Shown in pieces: positions 57,830 to 64,000 of a stretch of DNA of 64,000 nt. A program made the translations under genes and the position numbers. The DNA is taken from contig CP053161.1 of assembly GCA_014607495.2 (NCBI GenBank), forward strand, positions 12,285,115 to 12,349,114. The letters are read 5' to 3'. Below the pieces are notes generated by a model. That model did no database searches and was not told the origin of the DNA. It was given only the letters and a program-made list of their open reading frames with translations. The first letter of the stretch is position 1, and the number at the start of each line of letters is the position of its first letter. The DNA comes from Carposina sasakii (Eukaryota > Arthropoda > Insecta > Lepidoptera > Carposinidae).

Positions 57830-57920
57830 CATTTACAGCCCTGAGAAGTCCACTGTTGGACATAGGCCTCCCCCAACAACCTCCACTCCGACCGGTCGGA
57901 AGCAGCCTGCATCCAACCAT
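57830..57920 (-). repeat. LINE 3' tail fragment
   Basis: AGTCCACTGTTGGACATAGG, CCTCCCCCAACAACCTCCAC and CCGGTCGGAAGCAGCCTGCA, as at 10620-10690. Confidence 0.65.
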
Positions 57921-58044
57921 CCAATTGTAACTTATTACGTGGGACTTAATAGGTGAAAAGTTGGTATGTAAATTGCACACTTCTGTATAACCTCTTTGGG
58001 GGATAATGGACGTGACTATATGTATAGGTATGTATGTAACTTAA

Positions 58045-58368
58045 TAACCTATCTATACATATAATAAAAATGTAACAGATCACTGTCTGTACATGGAAGA
58101 TATATGAGAAAAAATATTATAGGAGACCTTTATCAACGCAATAGTACCCAAAAGAATGATTTTGGAATCTTGGTCGGTTTGATTGTTTGTCTGTGCATTT
58201 GTGCACGCTAATCTCAGAAACGGCTGAACCGATTTCGATGCAGTTTTCAGGAATATATTGTGACAGGTCCCATTTAACATATAGGCTACTTTTTATCCCG
58301 AGAAAATGTTTTATACCGGATGATTTCGACATTTTGTTTTTTCTGTAGTCAACGCGGACGACTTTACA
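58045..58368 (-). repeat. family E copy, inverted
   Basis: GATCACTGTCTGTACATGGA, GTGCACGCTAATCTCAGAAA, CGGCTGAACCGATTTCGATG, AACATATAGGCTACTTTTTA and TTTTCTGTAGTCAACGCGGA. Same variant as 6034-6365. Confidence 0.8.
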
Positions 58369-58487
58369 ACAAACGATTCTAAATGCTACGACATACTACG
58401 AAAGACTACGCTTCGTAGTAATACTACAGCACAGACAATCTTTTCTAATATTTTAGACCGAAGGGAGTCTCTCTACTTTAAGTTTAC

Positions 58488-58975
58488 TTTTGGGATGGAT
58501 CAGCTAAATATCAGCTAGCCGCACTGGACTCGGTGGAAAAACGGGCAATAAAACTTATTGGAGATGAAACCGTAGCAAATTCGAAACTCCAGGACCTGAC
58601 CCACCGCCGTAAAATTGCTGCCTTGTCAGTGTTTTACAGGATACAGTTTGGAGAGTGTGCGTGGGAACTTCACAATACAGTTCCACCAGCCCCTTTTCAC
58701 CATCGGGATACTAGACGCTGACTAGCGTATCACCCTTATGTTGTTGATATCCCACCCATCCGCACCAAACGTTATGCTAACTCGTTTGTAATGCGAACGG
58801 CTAAGGAGTGGAATGCACTTCCTGCCGATGTATTTCCCGAGCACTACAACATTGGTCTCTTCAAAGCTAGAGTGAATAGGCACTTTCTAGGCAAACATGT
58901 ACCACCCTAGGCCGCATCTTGCTTAACATCAGGCACGATGGCGGTCAAATGTTTGCCTAGCTAATTGTAAAAAAA
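58488..58975 (+). pseudogene. Jockey/CR1-like LINE 3'-end fragment
   Basis: Encodes LDSVEKRAIKLIGDE, LTHRRKIAALSVFYRIQFGE, HHRDTRR, then after an in-frame TGA the stretch IPPIRTKRYANSFVMRTAKE, WNALPADVF and LFKARVNRHFLG. This order is the C-terminus of Jockey/CR1-type LINE proteins in insects. It ends in TAGCTAATTGTAAAAAAATA. The internal stop and 5' truncation mark it as dead. Fragments of the same family lie at 37547 and 31664. Confidence 0.85.
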
Positions 58976-59440
58976 TAAAAATAAAAGTTTATTTGTATGT
59001 ATGTTACGCGACAATTTTTTTTTGTTTTCCTTTAGAGATTCCCATATAATTTTCTAAAAATCAATAAAAATCGTTATGTTTAAAGGTAACTTTTGTTTGG
59101 AGATGTTTTTGTAAGAGATGTTACTTTTTTTGACATGAAAAAATTATCAAAATTTATCATAATTTTTTTTATTATCAAAACCAAAATATCATTACCACTA
59201 CATTGCGAGTATAATAACCACAGGTACGAACTAAAACCTACCTTTCTACATATAAAAAAAATCGCTGTAGGTACACAATCTTTCAATTCAGATGTAACCC
59301 GTCACATGTTGTGAAAACTGTCTGAAACCCTCGTCAGCTGCCGGACAGTCTCGCCTATACATATACATATAGTATATCTGTATATGTACTAACCATGTTA
59401 TATCTCCGTTATGTGAAGTGCTTTTAAATTATCACTCATA

Positions 59441-59499
59441 AAACGAGATCAATTAGGTGTAAAACAGGGGGGCTGTTTTACACCTAATTGATCTCGTTT
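59441..59499. repeat. perfect 27-bp hairpin
   Basis: Arms 59441-59467 (AAACGAGATCAATTAGGTGT...) and 59473-59499 are exact inverted complements around a GGGGG loop. A third partial copy of the arm end (CAAACGAGATTATC) lies at 59533. Confidence 0.95.
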
Positions 59500-59534
59500 G
59501 ATAAATATTTTATGAAAAGTTTGAAAATTATCAA

Positions 59535-59830
59535 ACGAGATTATCCGGCAGAAGACCAAAGTGACAGACATAGTCTCGAAATGTAGCAGACTGAAGTGGC
59601 AGTGGGCCGGCCACATCTGTCGTAGAACCGATGGACGGTGGAGTAAACGGGTTCTCGAATGGAGACCGCGACTCGACAAGCGTAGCGTTGAGCGCCCTCC
59701 GGCCAGATGGACCGATGACTTAAAGAGGACGGCTGGTAGTGACTGGATGGCAAAAACGGGAGATCAAGCCATGTAGCGTACACTAGGGGAGGCCTACGTC
59801 CAGCAGTGGACTGCAATAGGCTGACGACCA
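59535..59830 (+). pseudogene. RTE-type LINE 3'-end fragment with family R tail
   Basis: Encodes QKTKVTDIVSKCSRLKWQW, AGHICRRTDGRWSKRVLEW, RPRLDKRSVERPPARWTDDL and KRTAGSDWMAKTGD, followed by a stop and the tail GAGGCCTACGTCCAGCAGTG then GACTGCAATAGGCTGA. This is the best-kept copy of this LINE end in the window. Confidence 0.88.
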
Positions 59831-59844
59831 CGACGATTCTATAT

Positions 59845-60085
59845 TATGTATGATCAGGCGCAGGACCAACGGTTTTACGTGCTTTCCGAAGCACGAGCTA
59901 AGTGACAATTTTTACAACATTAAAAAGTCGGCTTTCCGTCCCATCGGACTATGAGAGTAACAGAATAGAGAGTGCATCTGTGCTTCAAGCACACACTTGT
60001 GCACTATAATATCTCCTGCGTACCTGGCTAATCTTTGTAGATTGGTGGCCTTGGCCGAAATACGGTCGGAGATCATCATCATCAT
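59845..60085. mobile_element. family C SINE with inverted 5' part
   Basis: 59845-59927 reads as the reverse complement of the family C middle (GGACCAACGGTTTTACGTGC, GAAGCACGAGCTAAGTGACA). From 59929 it runs forward (GTCGGCTTTCCGTCCCATCG to CGAAATACGGTCGGAGATCA and ATCATC repeats). Head absent. Confidence 0.75.
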
Positions 60086-60825
60086 CATTATGTATGATAG
60101 CGCTGATTCTAACATGCAACTTAAACTCTAGACACTCCCCAATATTCCTTATCTATCTAGCCGAGCGTATATTTTCTAAAAACAATAGATATAAACAGCG
60201 CGGTCCATTGAATTCGTATCGAAGAGAAAGTGATACATGTTTTATTGAATAGGGTCGTTTACAGTTTTTTTATTTGTATTTATATCGAAAGATCATAAAA
60301 TAAATAAAAGAAACATTTGCGAAAGAAAAAATTCGCTAGCGTGATAACGATTTCAAAATCACAATTTTAGACTTGCCTAAAACGCTCCAAACAAACGGCT
60401 ACGACGACACGTGACGTCACTCTTTAAGCACCTTGTATGCGCGTAAAAGAACTTTTATTCTACAGCTATAATAAATATTGCGTTTATAAATATGGTCATA
60501 AAACAAAAGTTGCTGTAAATGATGTTGGTGGACATGTGATGTAATTTTCAATTAATTTCACATTTGAAAAATGGACTTGCCCACTAACTTTGAAGGCTTA
60601 TTACTACCTCATTTGGACACTTAATCAAATTGTAATTTTACAGCTAGGTATGATTTTGATTATTTATTCTGATAAGAATAAGATGTTATTAAAATTCAAC
60701 TATAGGAAACTACCCTATTCCCATTGCTCTAGCCATAGGTACATTCGAAAGAAAAAGATATATCTAATACGAGTACTATCTAAATTCATAGCTTAAGATA
60801 TATCTAGATTGTTTTACCTGTGCTA
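60086..60825. other. no recognisable feature
   Basis: Unique AT-rich sequence. The 68-codon frame at 60590-60796 is not recognised. Confidence 0.4.
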
Positions 60826-60829
60826 ATAT

Positions 60830-60980
60830 AGGGCTTCGGTGGAATACACCTTCACCAGCTTCCGTTGTATATCGTAAGAGTCGACTAAGGAATTCAGGGG
60901 AATTCTCGGCGATGAGCTAGCAGCTTGTTACCGATCTTTTACATCTGGCTCCGCTCCTTCGTAATCCTATATTTCTGGTT
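60830..60980 (-). repeat. family D copy, inverted, diverged
   Basis: GGGCTTCGGTGGAATACACC, GTAAGAGTCGACTAAGGAAT, GGCGATGAGCTAGCAGCTTG and TTTTACATCTGGCTCCGCTC. Confidence 0.65.
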
Positions 60981-60982
60981 GC

Positions 60983-61250
60983 GCTTATGAATGTATAAAG
61001 AACAACGGACGGAATGCTGTCACTGCACAGATTGAAATACCGCAATGGCGGCGCGTTACGCATGTGTGCGTATTTTGTAGTAGGCGCCGCGCCGAGCTTA
61101 CTATGGTTAGTATGTATGGGTGGATAACGCGTCAATACACATCCCTTCTCCATGGAATATACGTCACCAAGCTTACTGCGAATGTTTCACTCTGTGTAGT
61201 GATAAAACTCTGTCCATTATTCTTTATACGTTCATGGCTATGCTATTATT
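60983..61250 (+). repeat. family I copy, longer version
   Basis: GAACAACGGACGGAATGCTG, CGCCGAGCTTACTATGGTTA, TGGATAACGCGTCAATACAC, CTCCATGGAATATACGTCAC and CTGTCCATTATTCTTTATAC; a related fragment is at 23063. Confidence 0.75.
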
Positions 61251-61364
61251 TTTTTGGAAGCACAGACGTATATGTACGCAAGTAAATTATTTGTGTTCAA
61301 TAATCAGTTTATAATTATAACATGTGCATTATAGTGTTGGTGATCGCAATATTGTTATTTCATC

Positions 61365-61625
61365 ATCATCATCAGCATTTTGCAGTCCACTGCTGGACGT
61401 AGGCCTCCCCCAGGGCACGCCACAAGACTGCCATGGGGGGTATTTGCCTATAGTTACCACGCTGGGCAGGCGGGTTGGTGATCGCAGTTTGTATTTTGGA
61501 CTATGTTATCAACACGGGAGGCGCTGCTGCCCACCTCCCGGAAACCCTTAATCGCCTCGTACGATACCCACGGGCAGACATGGGGTGGTACGAATTCTAC
61601 TCTGCCGGCACCACGCGGCCATTTG
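61365..61625 (-). mobile_element. family R SINE, inverted
   Basis: ATCATCATCATCAGCATTTT, GCAGTCCACTGCTGGACGTA, ACCACGCTGGGCAGGCGGGT, GGCGCTGCTGCCCACCTCCC, ATCGCCTCGTACGATACCCA and GCCGGCACCACGCGGCCAT. Probably full length. Confidence 0.85.
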
Positions 61626-63390
61626 TTATTTATAAATATCGAATTAAAACGATATGATTGAGTTCAGCTTCATGTCTGGCAGTGATGCTAAATTGATATA
61701 TAAGTGACGCATCCAATTCTTCGTAATAACTAGCTAATACATAAATTAATAAGTTTTATTTTGCACGCAAAATAAAGAAAACTTTTCTACTAACAATTTT
61801 TTTCTACAACCCTTTTCAATGGTTACAAGTTATGGGATTTAAAAAAAAAACAAGACCCGCGAAAGGGAATCTAATTTATTGAACGATACATTTTTTTCTA
61901 AGTTCTCGAAATCTCACGAGGGTTCGGCGTTCGAATAAATTTACCCGGGACTCGAACAAAAGTGGATTTTCGAATGGTATTATACAGGATGTCACTGGAG
62001 GTGATTTATTCAGAAAAATATAATACAATGAAAATAACCTAGAGAATATCTCACATATAATAAAAGTACGTAAAACTAAGTCGAATAAACAACTAATCTT
62101 ACGCTATGTATACAAAATAAATTTAACCATAATATTTAAGCATAGAGCCATTTTTCGGCGTTGATGATATTTAATATTGTTAAATGTTAATGTTGAAATC
62201 CGCAACTTCGTCAGGGTGTCCAAAATTTATTATTCTGATGTAGGTAATTATCATGTACATAGGTATAGGTAAGCTGCAAAGTTTCATCAAATATTGCTCG
62301 TACTCATTTAGGTTATTAAGGATAGAAAACCAATGGATGTAATGACAAATCCGCGTCCAACTAACTGAGTATAACGTCATTTAAATAGAATTTGATTGCA
62401 AAATTTTGGAATAGCCGTCAATGTTATACTTAAGTTTTACTTAAATGAAGTCTAAAGATTCATGCAATAACACAGGATTCAATATTAAAATGAAAACCGC
62501 ACATCCTTCACTAATGCACTAAAATATGCACTTATACCCAAGTCCCTGGCGTGAGAAGGTGCTGCTATTTTTAATAGCTCGCTCTTTCCTCTCATTTGTC
62601 AACGTCCAAATGCCTGAAAAGCCAGTAATGTATGTCATAATATCCTAGGCTTACGTTATCTACGTTAAAATACGTGGGTATATAGAACTAGAAATCTGCG
62701 GGTATTATAACGTCACGGTATTACTTGTGAATATTGACATCTGGGCTTAGTGTGACTTTTCCATTCGAACTCGTTTGCGTTCATGTTAACTTTTCATTCA
62801 ATGACGTTGTTCCCACTTTTATTATATCACGTCACCATGCTGTAATCTTATTGGTTCGTCGAGAAACGTCAACGCGGTCGAGTTCGAAGTTAAAGCCCTC
62901 ACTAGGCATACTGTTGATGTAACTGTTTTATTTTAATGTCTTATTTATCTTTGTATTCATACTTAGACACGTAATACAAGACCTAAAAGTATTGTCATTA
63001 AGTACGTATGTAGATATTAAGAAATGCAATCCATTTTAAAGCTTTCATTTAACAAAAACTGTTTCAAACAGAAATCTATCCCGAGATACGACAGCAACAC
63101 AACCTATACCTACTTATAAAACGTACAAAGTAAACAAACAAAAACCCCAAAAAGTGTTTTATTACTCCATTGCTCCAGCCGTAATACATCACCGTGGGCA
63201 TGCTTCAACAAAACCAGCAATGTATACCGTAATATCCTGTGCAGATAAAAAATCGCCTGTAAATTATATCGCTGACAAGCGGACTGACTTGTTATGTACG
63301 GCTTTTGTATGGGAACGGAAAATTAATAGCACTTCACTCTCATGCCCCGGAAGGTTTTAGTATGGCTATACAGCGTGTGTGTGAGACTAA
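61626..63390. other. no recognisable gene
   Basis: Unique AT-rich DNA. ATACAGGATGTCACTGGAGG at 61982 resembles a family A-type end, but no partner end is found. Frames at 62734-62922 and 63154-63360 are not recognised. Confidence 0.4.
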
Positions 63391-63526
63391 GGGCCGATTT
63401 TTCCAAACGTCAGATAGCCTATCAGAGGAATAAAGTTGATGCTGTCTTTCTCTAAAACTTAATCATAATAGAGACAGCATCAACTTTATTCTTCTGGTAG
63501 GCTATCTGACGTTTGAAAAAATCAGC
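63391..63526. mobile_element. family J foldback MITE, complete
   Basis: GGGCCGATTTTTCCAAACGT, CAGATAGCCTATCAGAGG at the left; TTCTGGTAGGCTATCTGACG and TTTGAAAAAATCAGCCC at the right. Arms ~60 bp, flanked by TAA on the left (63388-63390) and TAA on the right (63528-63531 region). No coding capacity. Confidence 0.85.
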
Positions 63527-64000
63527 CCTAAATCTGATTTAGTACCACTGTAAATTAGACAGCTCTGTGTTTTGCTGCCGGAAATCTACGTTTATTTCAG
63601 AGCGCGGGCTACCGTTTCCAGTACCTACGAGTACGATACAATAATCACAAGACCTTAGGGATTTTAATGAGACTCTGTTAATACATATAGTGTCTGCTTA
63701 TTTTATTGTATCTGTAATAAGTGCAAGTAGTAGTAAAATAGTAGGTATCTAATCTCACCCAAACTGCATGCTTTTAGTATTTTTGTATAAAGGTTGGTTT
63801 TAGAAGTTTTAGAAATTAACTTCAGTGTTATAGTTTGAATAAAGTCAGCCTTTAATATTTGCCTGACTACAACTTAAATCATTATACACCCTGTACATGT
63901 TTTTGTATTCGTCCCATGTTTGACCTAATTTTAACCTGGGGCAGATTGATTGTACAAATTTCAAATTGCTTTGAACTACTTGATGTCATTTTCAGTGGCA
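63527..64000. other. right edge, no gene recognised
   Basis: Contains a short family B tail piece (ACAAGACCTTAGGGATTTTA, 63648) and TATACACCCTGTACATG near 63884, a possible family A end stub. Confidence 0.4.

Overview
This is an AT-rich, repeat-dense nuclear DNA window from an insect, most likely a moth or butterfly. That assignment rests on the dispersed repeats (tRNA-headed SINEs, RTE-type LINE tails, foldback MITEs), which look like those common in lepidopteran genomes, and on two insect-like genes. I ran no database search, so the order-level assignment is inference. Most open frames in the window are chance ORFs or lie inside repeats.

Two host genes can be read. (1) On the + strand, positions 17570-20952 hold a small four-coding-exon gene. 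Spliced in phase it encodes a 170-residue protein with an N-myristoylation/palmitoylation start (MGCGSS) and a short stathmin-like segment. It resembles the N-terminal plan of stathmin domain-containing protein 1. All three introns carry repeats. (2) On the - strand, 42444-50432 holds the 3' part of a muscarinic acetylcholine receptor, most like insect type A. The last exon encodes the end of intracellular loop 3, TM6, TM7 and the C-terminus. The exon before it is confident loop 3, and a further loop-3 exon at 50324-50432 is probable. TM1-TM5 are not in the window as far as I can see; they would lie further right on this strand.

Layout: 1-17.5 kb is gene-free, with MITEs (including two hAT-type elements with probable 8-bp target duplications) and SINEs. 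17.5-21 kb is the stathmin-like gene. 21-35.2 kb is gene-free and repeat-rich. 35.2-42.4 kb is strikingly AT-rich and poor in repeats, lies directly downstream of the receptor stop codon, and may hold a long 3'UTR. 42.4-50.4 kb holds the receptor exons and a 6.7-kb intron filled with repeats. 50.5-64 kb is repeat-rich and includes the largest intact coding fragment, a 5'-truncated RTE-type reverse transcriptase at 53119-54405.

Repeat families are given letters used throughout. A: foldback TA-flanked MITE starting CAGGGTGTAAC. B: tRNA-headed SINE with the head ending in TTCGAATCCCGGTAGGTGC. C: tRNA-headed SINE beginning GCGGTGAAAGCCCAGTGG. D: unclassified family containing GTGACAAGTTGCTAGC. 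E: family beginning CTAGTGGACGCCCGCGAC. F: family with CACCGGGCCCTACACCCTC. G: tRNA-headed element with TAGCTCAGTTGGTTAGAGCA. H: CpG-rich foldback. I: family with GAACAACGGACG. J: foldback with AAACGTCAGATAG. K: family with ACGCCTTTATCCCTTACGG. L: family with CACGCATCGGTCGCG. R: SINE sharing its 3' tail with RTE LINEs. Several nested insertions allow relative dating and target-site comparison. I found no convincing new multi-gene system; the most useful observations are the two gene models, the higher-order tandem repeat inside a transposon-like element in intron 1, and the nested-repeat archaeology.
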